Origin: Rhyacophila brunnea
Taxonomy: Eukaryota; Arthropoda; Insecta; Trichoptera; Rhyacophilidae
DNA: 64,000 nucleotides
NCBI GenBank assembly: GCA_022495005.1
Contig: JAGYXB010000825.1
Location: forward strand, 5,146,001 to 5,210,000
Direction: 5' to 3'
Part shown: positions 1 through 12,003 of the stretch, piece after piece
Layout: every line of letters starts with the position of its first letter
Position numbering within the stretch: position 1 is the first letter of the stretch
The notes under the pieces: generated by a model
The model's database searches: none
The model's input: only the letters and a program-made list of their open reading frames with translations
What the model was told of the DNA's origin: nothing
Translations under genes and position numbers: made by a program

Positions 1-578
1 CACCCGTCAGTGATGGGCCGTCACTCGGTGCGGTAAATTTATACCCCCCCCCCCCCTCCCCAAACACACACTTACAATTTTTCATTAAAGCATATATACA
101 CCTTACAGGGAACATTGGTTAGTAGGTAAACATACTAAAAATCCCGCCCCTGGGAGGTGAGCTAAAGGCGGGAGGGGGGTCAAAAGGTCCCATTTTTTGG
201 TTTTTCGCTTATATCTCGGAAACGGTGCATGTATAGAAAAATGTTTCAAATAAAAATGAAAGCTCATTAAATTTCTTATAATATGTAATAATAATACACT
301 CGATAAGCATTCTACGAAGAATTCAATTTAAAAGGTCTAAAAAAAAACTGATTTCTTGAGTATTACTTAGTGTTTTACTCACAAATTGACGCCAGAAATT
401 GTTCCGATCAAATAAGGCTTTCTCTCACTTAAGTGGGCTTAATCATTGTAAATCGATCAACATCAGAGTCATGGGGTCAGTGCGATAATATTATCTGGAC
501 CTACATAATATATTATTTAAAATAAACGTAATGCTCATTCTTCAAGAATATCTGCCTGCTATTGAGTCAGAGTATGGA
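1..578. other. Non-coding flank, upstream intron of gene 1
   Basis: No exon is seen. There is a run of 13 C at 44-56 and a short GC-rich patch near 145-180, then AT-rich sequence. Because the first visible exon of gene 1 starts in phase 2, at least one earlier exon lies left of base 1, so this stretch is probably intronic. The final 8 bases (571-578, agtatgga) are the left target duplication of the next element. Confidence 0.5.
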
Positions 579-689
579 TAATGTGACCAGACGTCCCGTT
601 TTCACCGGGACAGTCCAGTTTTCAGGCGGCGTGTCTCGGAGTCCCCGAAAAAAGCTTCAGGACGCCAAAATTTCCCGTTTTCAAAAAGA

Positions 690-1230
690 AAGAAACTTGT
701 AACCAAGATACAGAAATATTTGATGAGTATTCACTTATTTCTAACAACATTACACCGCAAAAAGTGTCTGAATGGAACACTGGGAATGTTTCAACCGAAA
801 GTCGTTGGGTGGAATTGTTCAAACACTTTCGCGCCAATAAATTGAATCACAAGAATTTTCATATAATTATTGAATATATTTTTAATGCACCAGTAGAAAG
901 GGTCTTCTCTCTTATGAATGTCTGAATGGAACACTGGGAATGTTTCAACCGAAAGTCGTTGGGTGGAATTGTTCAAACACTTTCGCGCCAATAAATTGAA
1001 TCACAAGAATTTTCATATAATTATTGAATATATTTTTAATGCACCAGTAGAAAGGGTCTTCTCTCTTATGAATAAGTAGTGGACGAGTGAAAAAACACAG
1101 CTGAAAGTAGATGTCCTTAAAGCAATGTTAATTATAAAAGTAAATTCGAAAAAATCCTGCCAAGAATTTCATACACCAGATTTACTTAAAAGGCTATACT
1201 CAGTTGAGGCACGGTCTAAAAAGATCGTAG
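690..1230 (+). pseudogene. hAT transposase C-terminal fragment with internal tandem duplication
   Basis: Translation of the + strand gives a stretch with ESRWVELF, then NFHIIIEYIF and PVERVFSLMN, then a WTSEKTQLKV segment and KAMLIIKVN. This is the C-terminal dimerisation region (…ERVFSLMN.KWT.ER..L.V…K) found in ZBED-like hAT transposases. The part from VSEWNTGN to ERVFSLMN is present twice because of the 154-bp tandem duplication, and a stop follows the second FSLMN. It cannot encode a working transposase. The family match is from memory of the motif; the order and breaks are read directly. Confidence 0.6.
766..1073. repeat. Direct tandem duplication, 154-bp unit, two copies
   Basis: The copies are 766-919 and 920-1073. 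Both begin gtctgaatgg and end ctcttatgaat, and I see no mismatch on inspection. The unit length (154) is not a multiple of three, so the duplication shifts the transposase frame it lies in. Confidence 0.85.
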
Positions 1231-1891
1231 CTAGGCGATGCGTGGATAGCGGGTCGCGGATGCAAATGACGCATGCCAAACGAAATATAATTTGCATTAA
1301 ATCCAACATGCGTCCATTTAATGTTCTGTTTATTGTTCTATCAGTAACAATAATAATATTATATTCATTGACATGTTTTCTTTTTAAAGTAAATGGGTAA
1401 CGTTTTTAGTCATCTTTACACGATTTAAGAATTAATACCCCCGTCGCTATCACGAAACAAATTAACGTGTTCCCAGCTCGACGTTCTCTCTCCGAATGGC
1501 AGCGAGTCCAAAAATTTCGTCGCGCCTATAGTTGGAAATTATTTGCCGTTTCACTGATGTATCGCCTTAAGAAAATTTGTTCTTCGGAAAAATATAACAC
1601 CAGATAAATTTTCATGTAGGTACCTATTCATATTATACCTGTATGTACTTTTCATTAATAAATAAAATAATATTATTATGTAATATGAAAAAATATGAGG
1701 TAACTCATCATGCGTTTTATGCCCCTTCAAATAAATAAATAAAATAGATAACCTAATATGACATGAAAAAAACATTACTATCTTGTCAATCGTATTGTAT
1801 GAAAGTATGAGGCGCCGTAAACAGATAAGTACCTTACATTTTTAGGTGTCCCGGTTTGGGGCAAAAAATAAATGGTCACGTAAAGTATGGA

Positions 1892-2272
1892 CCTAATAGT
1901 TAAAAAAGTGGCTGACATCCATTTATCGTAAAAACAAAATCTGTTAATAGAAACCTCCACTGTGTGGAGGCCCATATTTTGATCTTATTAGGATCGGACA
2001 TGGTTTAAAAAATATTTATAGACAATGCGTTCTGTCATTTATGTATGAATTGCGTCGTTTCAGTTTGCGCATCGATTGGTAAATATATTATTAAAAACCG
2101 AAGAAAATGCGCATGCCTATGTTGTCATTATTTTTCAATATTATATAATCTTACTAACTTTTTTGTCTCGCGTGCCATAGGTCCCATTTTTGTGACCCAC
2201 GGGAAAGACAAAAACACGTTTGATACACTACATGTCTCACTAATAATTATTAATTCAAATGTTTATTTTTAG
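1892..2272. other. Intron sequence upstream of the sushi exon
   Basis: AT-rich with no recognisable module. It ends in gtttatttttag, a good polypyrimidine tract plus AG acceptor directly before the exon at 2273. Confidence 0.5.
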
Positions 2273-2475
2273 TGATAAGTCACACTGTGTGATACCTCAG
2301 CCTACCCGATATACTAATTATTCACTGATGGGCGATAGCACGGTATATGCTGGAGACAATGTTCCATTATGGTCTTTTCTGAAGGTGGAGTGTGCTCCTG
2401 GTACGGCTCATAAATCTCATGCAATCACGTGTGGTGACAAGGGCGAATGGAGTGACAAGATACCTGTTTGCGAAC
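2273..2475 (+). CDS. Gene 1, exon encoding sushi/CCP module of ModSP-like serine protease
   Basis: This is the first visible exon of gene 1. It follows a tttttag acceptor and ends at AAC|gtgagt. It enters in phase 2 and leaves in phase 1. Residues 1-67 (window numbering) carry four cysteines spaced like a complement control protein (sushi) module: C5, C44, C55 and C66, with conserved GEW before the last Cys (GEWSDKIPVCE). In ModSP and HP14 a sushi module sits between N-terminal LDL-receptor class A repeats and the protease domain; such modules bind recognition partners at the microbial surface in haemolymph. The LDLa exons would lie before base 1. Splicing joins c|at as His68 to the next exon without breaking the frame. 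Confidence 0.85.
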
Positions 2476-2509
2476 GTGAGTATCCGAAACATAATTACAA
2501 TGTCTGACC

Positions 2510-4278
2510 GCTATGCTGTAGCACGGGACATTGAAGTTACTCGAAAAATTAACGTCATATGACATCATTGTGACGCATTTGTCGACCCTGCCGGAGTGAG
2601 CGCTCGTCCAGCGTACGGGCGTTCGGCGGAGCGTTGAGTGACGCGCGCAACTCAAACGTATAACCAGGGACGGCTCTTGTATAGGAGCAAATGTGCACTG
2701 ATCTCCCAAATTATTATGTAATTAATATGTACGTATTCAAATACCTACATTTATTCTAATACTTAATTAATGTAAACTATTTTTAATTTGTCGCCCGTCC
2801 ACTACGCGCATACACGTACGTGTATTTCTGGCGTATTTCAACCGGCCGCTGAGCTGGATGCCTGCATACATGTACGTCTTTCATAGTATTTGTTGAATGT
2901 TCGAAAGAGGATCTGTGCTGCCCGACCGTAGACGATTTTTTTTTGCATGTTGCCGATATGTACCTCACTGAACGTACAATTTTTACCTTGCTTTGTGCAA
3001 TGTTCTCCTTCCTAGTGCTTCAAGTATAACTAACAGATGTCGCGATTTACTGGCGCGTTTATAATAATATTATGTACGTACGTATGAAGTAGGTAAAAGG
3101 TTCCCGCGCAGTATTTAAAAATACTAGGTATATTATTATTTCATACGTTATGAGGTAAATGCTCCGTTGTGTGATGCGCCATGTTAATATTGAATCAATC
3201 AAAATATCGATTAGAGTAATATTGTGATCATTAAGTTAGGTACAGCCATCTCACCATACGAATACGATTTTATAATTATTTTCCATTTCAAAATTAAACA
3301 ATTATTTTAAACTAAATAATTTTAATATAAATCTACAGCAAATTAAGTCAGTAACATAATACAAAAAATATACCTACTTATACTTACTATTATTTTTGAC
3401 GTTGAATGTCTTTCAAATCAGTCCCATTTGGAGTGCAATTCTGGAGTTGGGGTGTACAAAAGTTGCAAATTTTTAACACAAGTGATATCCCGTTGGAAAA
3501 TTAATGATCCATGCCTAGTATTTATAAAAATGATACAGCGCGTATATGAGAATAATGTGGGATGACAAATGAGGATTTTGCGGCTTTTCTCAATGACACA
3601 TGTCTAAAATACTTACATCAGTTACGATTTATGGAAGTTACGAGTGACAAACGTGGTAACTATGTCGGCATATATGAAGTGTAATTAGGTACAATAAAAA
3701 TCGAAAAAGGTGTGTAGGTACCTATTGCCTTTTGCATCATACTTATCATACCAGAGGCTTGAAATTTGTAACTTTAGCAACAAAAAAATGGTGTCCGTGA
3801 ATGTAAGCGTCATTTAGCATACGCCTACCTCCTCCACGAAGGCTATTACAGATTTTTTTTCAATACCATGAAAAGAAAAATGCATGACTTTATTTGCACT
3901 CCCTAATTTTATTATCACCGGCCACCACTGCGTATAACCGTGTGTGAAAATGTTCATAGACAATGTCTTTTTTTTGGTTGTACGTTTATACGATTATACG
4001 TTTGAGTTTCGCGCTCCGCTTGACGCTCCGCCGAACGCGCCTACGATGGACGGGGCATGAGTCATATAATCTTTGAGAAATTTACACTACTCAAATGGTA
4101 TCGTTAACAAATTTCCCCATACACAAATAAGTGTGTGGGTCTCAAAGTAATGATGTGGGCTAATAATCTATGGTGGGCATGCGCATTATGTGCCTCGCGT
4201 CGATACGCGTATTGCGCATACGCCACAGTAAGATCATTATTTTGCGAGTGACTTCAATGTCTCGAATTACAGCATAGC
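2510..4278. mobile_element. Large non-autonomous TIR element (about 1.77 kb)
   Basis: The left end (from 2510, gctatgctgta… then gacattgaagttactcg) is matched in inverse orientation at 4235-4278. A second inverted block pairs 2618-2662 with 3996-4044 and includes gttcggcggagcg and aaactcaaacgtataa-like words. No transposase reading frame is visible. It starts only 34 bp downstream of the donor site of the sushi exon. Superfamily is undetermined and no target duplication is clear. Confidence 0.6.
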
Positions 4279-4436
4279 AGTGTAGAAGTCACAATAGGGA
4301 AGGTATTAATTAAAATATCAAAGATAGTAAAGTTGACTAAGATAAATTTTCAATAAATATTTTACAGCACATATTTTATGATCATTCTTTTGTAAAACAT
4401 CCACTCCTGGTTGAAGGTCTCCCCTAGCTTTCTCCG

Positions 4437-4640
4437 CTATTCTCGAGCCGTAGTAACTTGCTGCCACGTACATCCACCAAACTTGATGATGTCGTCTATC
4501 CAGCGGGTTTTAGGGCGTCCATGTGGGCATTTAATGCCGATTATATACCACTGTATGACGGCATTTACCACTCGCCGAGAGTTGCCCATTGCTAATTTTA
4601 GCGACCTATATAACACCGTGTACTCTGCTTCCATATCCAT
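4437..4640 (-). pseudogene. Non-LTR retrotransposon reverse transcriptase C-terminal fragment
   Basis: The minus-strand translation contains HGRPKTRWIDDI followed by GGCTWQQVTTARE. The pattern GRPKTRW.DD(I/L)…G..W...A..R is the far C-terminal tail of RTE-like and related non-LTR polymerases. Only the tail survives, so this is a 5'-truncated, dead insertion. Exact family cannot be given. Confidence 0.55.
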
Positions 4641-5168
4641 TGGTTTCTTTTGTAATAATTACGCGTTATGTCCAACATGCACCTTCCCATGCCACATTGC
4701 GCTACTCGTAATTTTTAGATTTCTCTTACAATTATTGACGTGGGCCTTTATACTCTTCATCTCATGTTTTTTATCTCTATAATAAGTTGGCGATTCTAGA
4801 TGCAGACCAGTAAGTTTTGTGTGGCTGCTAATTTTGCGGACCGTCCTCATCGGTTCCGGAAGGAGTGTACCTGCGAGAGAAAACTTAGAAAACACAGAAT
4901 GGAATTGATTTGAATAGACTCACTGTCAGTGACGTAGATATAATCAGAATTATATATACGCACCACCCGAGTACAAAAACCCGAAAGCAGGATGCTCTCT
5001 GTAAAAAAAAAATACTATTTTAGTAAAAACGTTTACTGAATTTTCAAAATGTTACCTGACAACACTGCAAAACACTATTTTAAAATAAACTAATCTTATA
5101 GGAGGCTATGTCGATGTATTAATTGTTCTAACAAATCTTATATTATGAGAGGCATATTTTATGAAATC

Positions 5169-5682
5169 GTGGGGTTGCTGCCAAATGTTGGCAAGTCAAT
5201 AATTTAAGTATTTAGAGCTAACAACGGATTATGTGTCTATATATAAATATGTATGCTAGAAAAAAAAAGGTCATCCGAAATATTATTATAACATACACAT
5301 AAAGAAAAAAGAAATTAGCATCATGCATGATTTTAGAGGGCATGTTAAATTTCAAATCGCAATTTTTACTCCATAACATGATTTAGAGACTTACCAACCT
5401 TTGGCAGTAATCGTGGGGTTGCTGCCAAAAGTTGGTAAGTCGATAATTTAGGTATTTAGAGTTATATGTGTGTCTATTATTTATACATTTTTTTCTAGTA
5501 TTTATAATGTTTATATATTATATAAATATGTATACTAGAAATAAATGCAAGGTCATCCGATGTATACAACATGCACATAAAACACAAGAAATCAGTATTA
5601 TGCCTGATTATAGAAGGCATGTCAAACTTTAAATTGAAATTACATGAATTCGAGACTTACCAACTTTCGGCAGTAACCCCAC
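5169..5682. repeat. Two abutting copies of a ~245-270 bp palindromic MITE
   Basis: The word gtggggttgctgccaaa occurs at 5169 and again at 5413. Inverse versions (gagacttaccaac… with ggcagtaa) occur at 5387-5410 and 5651-5682. Each copy therefore has inverted ends of about 30 bp, and the two copies lie head to tail with two bases between them. Interiors share tatatatagg- and catgcat-like words and run in the same order. No coding content. Confidence 0.6.
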
Positions 5683-5987
5683 GAATGTATAAAATATTTT
5701 ACAAAATATATAATTTTTTGTCAAAGATATTTGATCTAATACCGACGTATGCAATGAAAATAGTCACATTCATTCCTCACTATGGCGTCTGGATCCTTAT
5801 GCTTTAAAAAAGGCGACTATCGACCGCTAACGTGCTAACGTGATAATGTGTTAGTATTTATTTCATACATTTTGTATTGAAATATTGTAAATTGTAACAA
5901 TCAGTTAGCCGTCTAATCAGTCAACACTGTGTCTCTCTTGCTCCCGCTCTAAATTTTAAACAGCCAAGGGGCATGCCGTTAAAATAT

Positions 5988-6041
5988 AGCATTTATTGTA
6001 ACAATTAATACCAACTTATTGTAATTGTTACAATACGTGCT
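5988..6041. repeat. Short palindromic repeat, copy 1
   Basis: The sequence folds on itself through attgtaacaatt and aattgttacaat, with the arms extended by agcattt/acgtgct. A better preserved copy lies at 51534-51587 in gene 2. Upstream flanks of both copies also match (ctctaaattt, cagccaag, gttaaaatatagc), so both belong to one dispersed family. Confidence 0.6.
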
Positions 6042-6216
6042 TATAATTCGATACAAAGATACCTTAATTAGCGGTTTTAGCGGACGAAAGCAGCCTTTTG
6101 TATAGAATAGACACGCTGGCCTTGGAATGAAAAACTTTATTGTGTTCCAATTCGTACTTCTTGAAGAGAAGTAATTTAATTTCTCATTGTGATTGCTTCA
6201 GCTAGATTATTTAAAA

Positions 6217-7734
6217 CAGGTGTTCAAAAATTGTGTCCCGCGGGCCAATTATGTCCTGCGTGAATTTTTGATGTGTTCCGCAAGATTTATGTTAAATCTG
6301 TATTATTTTTCATATCGAATATTAAAAATTACATATATAATAATACATTACATACTGAATGGTCAATACCAGACATTTTGATATTTTTGTATGTGAATGT
6401 TGCGAAGTGAGTGGGGTTTGGCTCATGCACAGTCACAGGCACGCCGCTGCTATAGTTGTGTTAACTCATAACTCAAATTTTACCGGTTCTGTTGAAACAT
6501 ATAACCCAGGGAACTCAGAAATAATGGGAACTGAAATACCTAACGGGTAAGGCGATAGCAGGTAAGCGACTCGACTAAGAATCCGGGTTAAACTTACACA
6601 CGTGTCAAGAATACATTATACGTCTGACATCCCTGTGCGGCTTCAATTGGAAGTTATTAAAATTAACATCGGTAATCAACAACGAAAATTCACGGAAAGA
6701 ATGTAATCTATAATAATCATTAAATTATTAGTTAGTTGCAAAGTATATCAAAATCAAATGTAAATAAAAACAATACCTCCCACGGTGGCAACATAATAAA
6801 ACAAGTCACTTGTAAAGTTTTTTTTGTGCCCACAGAAATGAAGGTAAACCGGCAATGTTTAATCGGCTTAAATTATTTTTTTTTCTGCAGCCCTTGGTTA
6901 CACCTGGCATTTCTTTTCGCCCCAGGTATATGTTGAACTTTGGACCTAATCGCTACCCCAGGTATATTGCTTTCAAAATAACCTGCTTTCTCTTGCCTTA
7001 ATAACGACCCAAGGTTTACTAAGTATGGTTCAAAATTTTGTAAAAATTAAAGATTACATTTCCGCGCCGTCGAAATGTTATACCTACCTAACTTACCCTT
7101 TCGCGTTACGGTATTGTTTTAAAAAAAAAATATTTCTTTAGGCGTCCTTTAGATACGTACCTCTTATGTTTTGTTTTGTTTTGAATTACGACTTTAAACA
7201 TTAATCCTACGTGACCAGCCTCTATCTCGCTTATCTGGTAATTTGTACATAGACGGACATTTGGCTTAGCGGACTATAAGAAACATGAATGTTGCATCCA
7301 TAGCTTTGCTCGTACTTAACCCTAAAGGGGTCCTCCATACACGTAGAAACGTGGAGGTATCACGTCGAATACTAAAAACTGCTCTCGTTTATATGCATTT
7401 ACGCTCATTTAATGTCGGTGTATTTATATTACACACACTATTGCACGTGCATAATGCTTGCTTCATTTTCGTAGGACACTCCTGCATCAACATGCGGCGT
7501 ATTGAATATATCCTATCGGTATTCTATTTATTATCTGTTCTATGATATAGCCCCAAATCAAGAAATGTGAAGCCGAAGTAAAATATATAAGTTTACATAT
7601 TATTTAAATAATATTTTTTATTTGTTTGCCTTATGTTTTTTAAAAACAGAAAATATTTACAAAAGAAGGCGCGGCCCGCTAACTATTTTTGATTTCAAAA
7701 TTTTCCCTTTGACAAAAAAGTTTGTGAACCCCTG
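6217..7734. mobile_element. hAT-type element, non-autonomous, 8-bp TSD
   Basis: The left end caggtgttcaaaaatt and the right end aagtttgtgaacccctg are inverted relatives. They are flanked by atttaaaa (6209-6216) and atttaaag (7735-7742), a 7/8 target duplication. The subterminal gcggcccgc word near 7671 is typical of hAT ends. No transposase frame is recognisable in the 1.5 kb interior. Confidence 0.65.
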
Positions 7735-7742
7735 ATTTAAAG

Positions 7743-8353
7743 GGATTGGACTTTTTTATTTGATTACGCAGTGTGTAAGATTACTAAGGACCTCTAGCAA
7801 TATAGTCGTAATACAAAGGATCCAATTTTACTGAAAATATAAGACACATTTAAATTAATATATGTAAATCAGCACACTACTTAATCCATATTGATAATGT
7901 AAGAAATATATAACCAATAAAAAAAATTGAAAAATCTATTGGTTATAATATATTTCTAAGTATTTTTAAATTATGCATGTTCAATAAAATGAATGTTATA
8001 TTTTTCGTGTGAATTATTCGTTGAATAAAAAAATAGTTAACTACATATTTATAGTAAAGATATTATTAATAAATATTAGTAAAGATATTTTTGTTAAAAA
8101 AAACTTATAAAATATTGTAAGTACAATATTTGTATGGTTCTTTTATCATCAAAAAGATTATTTAATAATTCACAGTTTCAATGTATTTTTTTTAATAATT
8201 TTAAAAGTGGTATTACTACACCATTGATACGGCTTACAATGTTTCTTTCAAAAATATTCAAGGCTTTTTCATTTACCCAGTTAATATCCAGGTTTTCGAG
8301 ATAAGCATAGGTTTTACAGTAAGTATAATAATTGTGTCCAACGTTAGTTTTAG
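7743..8353. other. AT-rich intron tail before the Wonton-like exon
   Basis: Very AT-rich with several short A and T runs and no recognisable element. It ends in acgttagttttag, the acceptor for the exon at 8354. Confidence 0.5.
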
Positions 8354-8572
8354 ATTATTGCGACCCCCCAGAGTCGCTGACGGTGAAATTTAAATGCTTC
8401 ATTAGGACGTCGGCAGGTCCAGTTGAAAACGAGTGTGACAGAAAATTACCCTTTGGATCAACGGTTTCCTTCAGTTGCCAGGAAGGACATAAATACGAAA
8501 ATCCCAGGCCCATGAGACGTCTTAATTGCAAGAATGGCTTTTGGGACAATACCATGCCGGAGTGCAATCCAG
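8354..8572 (+). CDS. Gene 1, exon encoding 6-Cys Wonton-like module
   Basis: A phase 1-1 exon of 219 bp, bounded by gttttag and CAG|gtacgt. Residues 69-140 contain six cysteines: in YCDPP, KCFIRT, ECDRK, SCQEGH, NCKNG and ECNPG. The last two cysteines sit in a sushi-like ending (LNCKNGFWDNTMPEC). In HP14-type proteases the segment between the sushi module and the catalytic domain is the cysteine-rich Wonton domain. Position and cysteine count fit that module, but a divergent second sushi domain is an alternative. Being symmetrical (1-1), the exon could be skipped without breaking the frame. The exon before it ends in phase 1 and the exon after it begins in phase 1, so the chain is open throughout. 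Confidence 0.85.
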
Positions 8573-8821
8573 GTACGTATCCGGATATTTTTACGAATGC
8601 ATTTAACCGTTGTAGTATGTCAACTTCATATTATAAACACTTACATATTACTACTTACTTATATAAGTAGAAAGGAACCAACTAATATTTTTAGGTATTT
8701 TGAGTTATGAGTGGGAACCTGTTCAAAAAAATCCAAATTTCAATTTGCCAAAGAAATCCAAGTTCAATTCGGTCTAGCTTCCATTTTATTTACATTATTT
8801 TCTTTTTGCTTAACGGACAAA

Positions 8822-9305
8822 TGAGGCGTCTAATTCCAAAAAGCGATAAGTACACATTTGGTCAAAATTGAGAAAAAAAATACGCACGTATTGTTTGTAT
8901 AATTTACACCATATGTATTGATCTATAAATTCCATAACGCAACCTAACCCTACGAAAAAAAATATTTTAAGTCTCGATTTATTACAAAAAGTCAACTAAT
9001 AAGGGAACGTTCAATATTGAAAAGGGCGTCTCCCATGCTGTAGCATCTGTTAAACTCATGACAGTGCCACCGAAATATGTGCCTTATGCGGAGTGAATTA
9101 AAAAGTGAGGTACAAATAGCGCTACATACAATTTTATTTTGCCTATATTTAATACATTTAAGAGTTAATAGGCTGAAACAAATTGCCATTTGGTTCTAAT
9201 TTCGACATAGAATACAACGTAAAAATTGAAGTTTGAAACATAAAAACGTTGTTTCCCGAAAATATTGAATTGTGGACTTGTCGCTTTTTGTAATTAGACG
9301 CCTCA
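8822..9305. mobile_element. MITE with ~35-bp inverted ends
   Basis: The left end (tgaggcgtctaatt, then aaaaagcgataagt) is matched in inverse orientation at the right end (gtcgctttttg, then aattagacgcctca). About 485 bp separate the outer edges. There is no coding capacity. No target duplication was found, so the superfamily is open. Confidence 0.6.
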
Positions 9306-10632
9306 AATGTTCTAAAACTCAAATTTTCTGTTATGAAAAAAAAACCAACTGCTAAGAGCGAAGCCACACTGGCGCTGCGTCGCGAGACCGCTGTACTCCG
9401 ACTCGGGACTATTTCTTATGTTTCAAATTTCAATTTTTTGTTTTAACGTGAGATTATCAATTAAAATCAAAAGATTACAATCCAGACGTTTAGTTTGATA
9501 AGAAAAGTAGACTCAAAAAATATAATAAAAAGAGGCATGCAACAGTGGGGCGATAAAGCAAACCTTTATCAAATGCATTTCTAGACATCCATTATGCTGC
9601 TTATTATTACTTGGTGTTGTTAAGCATAGTGAATCAAAGACAGAGTCGCAAAACTACGGGGCTATAACCATGACTTGAAACTTGTACGTATGCAGTTCGC
9701 CGTATCGCACTTCATCGTGAAATGTTGTATCGGAAATATATGAACGTATATTAAAGACCGTCCAACCTCTTTAGGTCGTATAGTACTGACATGAAATTCA
9801 TGTCTAAATAAAACACTTTGCAGGAAGCCAGCGGCAAACAAATTTTGAAAATACCCGATATTCTGGATTATTTATTAGATTAGATTAGGTTTTTATTCTT
9901 GAATTCATTAATTTTGCCAAAATCAGCTATGGAAATTGAATTAGGGTTAATATTGAATCTAATAAAATCGGAGACCGTTAAGTATACGGTCATCTCTTTC
10001 CGATAAGAAAGCTCACGGCGAACTTGGACACGGTGAAATGTTTTACATACAATTTACATGTAACCGGCTATTAATAACACCGTAGCATACGTCACCGCAA
10101 GATGTTGTATCAGATAAATAAGACCATAAATAGTATTGAAATCAAATTCATATCTAAATAAAACCCACCTGAATACAACAGAAAGACATAAGAAAAAAGG
10201 TTGGTATGTAATTCAGCTATTGGGCACATCAAATTGTCCGACCTGGTCACCAATTTTGTAAAATACCTACTGCGAGAGTGAAGATATCTTTCCTTAGATT
10301 ATTCGGCAGTTTTTCTCTCCCATCTGCACACTCCTTGTGGGTACGGATGACCTCTGTAACTGTAACAGCTTCTAAACATTCCTAGCCGTAAATAACTGCA
10401 GATGTATCACATTCCTTTCCTTGGGCCCTTCTGACACCCCTGTTACTTTACTATTACTGATTGTAATATGACATACAAAGCTCTATACGACGTGGTCCAC
10501 GACAGCCTACCTGGTACATCAATACCTGACATCTACAATTCACCTTTATACAATTAGAACGTTTGCATGCATACACTGAATAGTAGACTTCAATATGCTA
10601 ATTGTATGTGTAATTTTACACATAAGTCAATA
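9306..10632. other. Unclassified intron sequence
   Basis: I see no gene. Two loosely related blocks near 9700-9830 and 10070-10170 share words such as gatgttgtatc and tctaaataaaac, which suggests an old degraded repeat, but I cannot bound it. Confidence 0.35.
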
Positions 10633-11139
10633 CAGTCGAACTTGGTTATTAAGAAGAAGATGGGACCAACTGAATTTGCTCGTTATAAGCGGTTATATCA
10701 GAGAATAGGGATTTTTAAATGAGCGGTTACATAATAAAAAAGGTTGAAAATAAAAAATCTGAAAACCATCCTAAAAATCCCCGAAGCAAGCAAACTACAA
10801 AAGAAGTTACCTACGGCCTTCACAAACCTTGGATTTTTCAACCATTTGCTTGGATACTTTTTCATTATTGTCGGCAAAAACAACAATTAGGTAGGTACTT
10901 AGACACTTAACTAGTGTCATAAACGTAATCCGTCCCCGGCGGCATGCTGTCCAATCGGATTTTATTGCTTAGGGTCGAAATGTTTTTAACAGTATTTTAG
11001 CTCGGTATATCCGATAAGTTGCTCGTTATAACAGTGAATAAATGTATGGAGAAAATCATAAACCAAAATGTCAGCGAATGTTTCCTCATTACATCAGAGA
11101 TCTCGCTATGTCCGAGATCGTAATAACCGAGTTCCACTG
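10633..11139. mobile_element. Tigger/pogo-type MITE with TA target site
   Basis: The left end cagtcgaacttggttatta and the right end taataaccgagttccactg are inverted copies of a pogo/Tigger-like terminus, and TA flanks both (10631-10632 and 11140-11141). Subterminal words such as ctcgttata recur inside. It has no transposase, so it would depend on a Tc1/mariner-superfamily enzyme from elsewhere. Assignment rests on the end sequence and the TA sites. Confidence 0.65.
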
Positions 11140-11885
11140 TATATACGTTACAAATATGATTGTCGGTAAGTATTTTTTTAAAAATCCGATTATTCGAAAT
11201 GAATAATCACCTTTGATACAATTTTGATTTGTCCAAATCTATATTTACTACTAGATTTATGTTAACAATGCATCTTTATCCAACATCTGTCAGTGTCATC
11301 ACTGTTTCAATTTTGTAAGTAGGGAACCCACTCGTTATGCCTTAAATGCTATGCGCCTGAAAATCGGTTATACGGTGGCGGCTCGTCGATTATGCACTGC
11401 GTAACTGCAGCACCCTTAAGCAAATTGAGAAAAATGTAATATCATAATATACATAAAAAAATTATGTATATTAAGTATATGAAAATATCAATATTATTTA
11501 AGCGTGTTCAGCTCGCCCGCGTACCCATACATCCAATAATTATTATACAACAAATATAATGTTTGATTTTAATAATTTTGATGTTATTTTAATAATTTTG
11601 ACCCGCAGATATTATATCCACGAGCCGCCACTGACTTATGATATAACGCATGAGTCCACTTATTTCCATAGGTAAGGACCTAGTTAGTTAGCACATGTGA
11701 TTTTATAAGCGCACGGGTAACACCAACTGTATATCGCTTTTTGAAATAACTTATCGGTGGGTACATTTATTAATATAAGTATATTTTCGGATAATATTAT
11801 TTTTTGTTGTTTTCATTTATTTTGTAATTAGTACTCTGGGTAGCTGCTTATTGAAAATAAATTAATATCTTCTGTTTCACCCTCC

Positions 11886-11942
11886 AGATTGCGGGATAAC
11901 AAGATCAAGGTTGGGAATAATTGCTCTAATCTATTTAATGTA
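11886..11942 (+). pseudogene. Relic copy of the start of the catalytic-domain exon
   Basis: The word cagattgcgggata (acceptor plus first codons) at 11886 repeats cagattgcgggaca at 12002, the true start of the next exon. Read in the same phase it gives CGITR… and then an in-frame stop (tag at 11940). It looks like a decayed duplication of the exon start, 116 bp upstream of the functional one. A tiny alternative exon is less likely because the only plausible internal donor would break the phase. Confidence 0.4.
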
Positions 11943-12003
11943 GGTTACATACCTATATATTGACAATTGATATAAAAACATATATATTTATTACGTGCTT
12001 CAG

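Larger units (their letters stand above)
579..1883 (+). mobile_element. hAT-type DNA transposon relic with 8-bp TSD
   Basis: Both sides carry the same 8 bases, agtatgga (571-578 and 1884-1891), and the ends are short inverted repeats: taatgtgacca at the left and tggtcacgtaa at the right. An 8-bp duplication is the hallmark of the hAT superfamily. The interior holds a broken transposase C-terminus on the + strand (690-1230). At 1305 bp the element is far shorter than an autonomous hAT, so it is an internally deleted, non-mobile copy. Confidence 0.75.

Noticed and set aside
2425..2709. 94-codon minus-strand frame overlapping the sushi exon
   Set aside because: It overlaps the supported exon and then runs into the inverted-repeat element; no domain.
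4411..4782. 123-codon + strand frame with hydrophobic C-terminus
   Set aside because: The minus strand carries the GRPKTRW tail of a retrotransposon; the + frame is its shadow.
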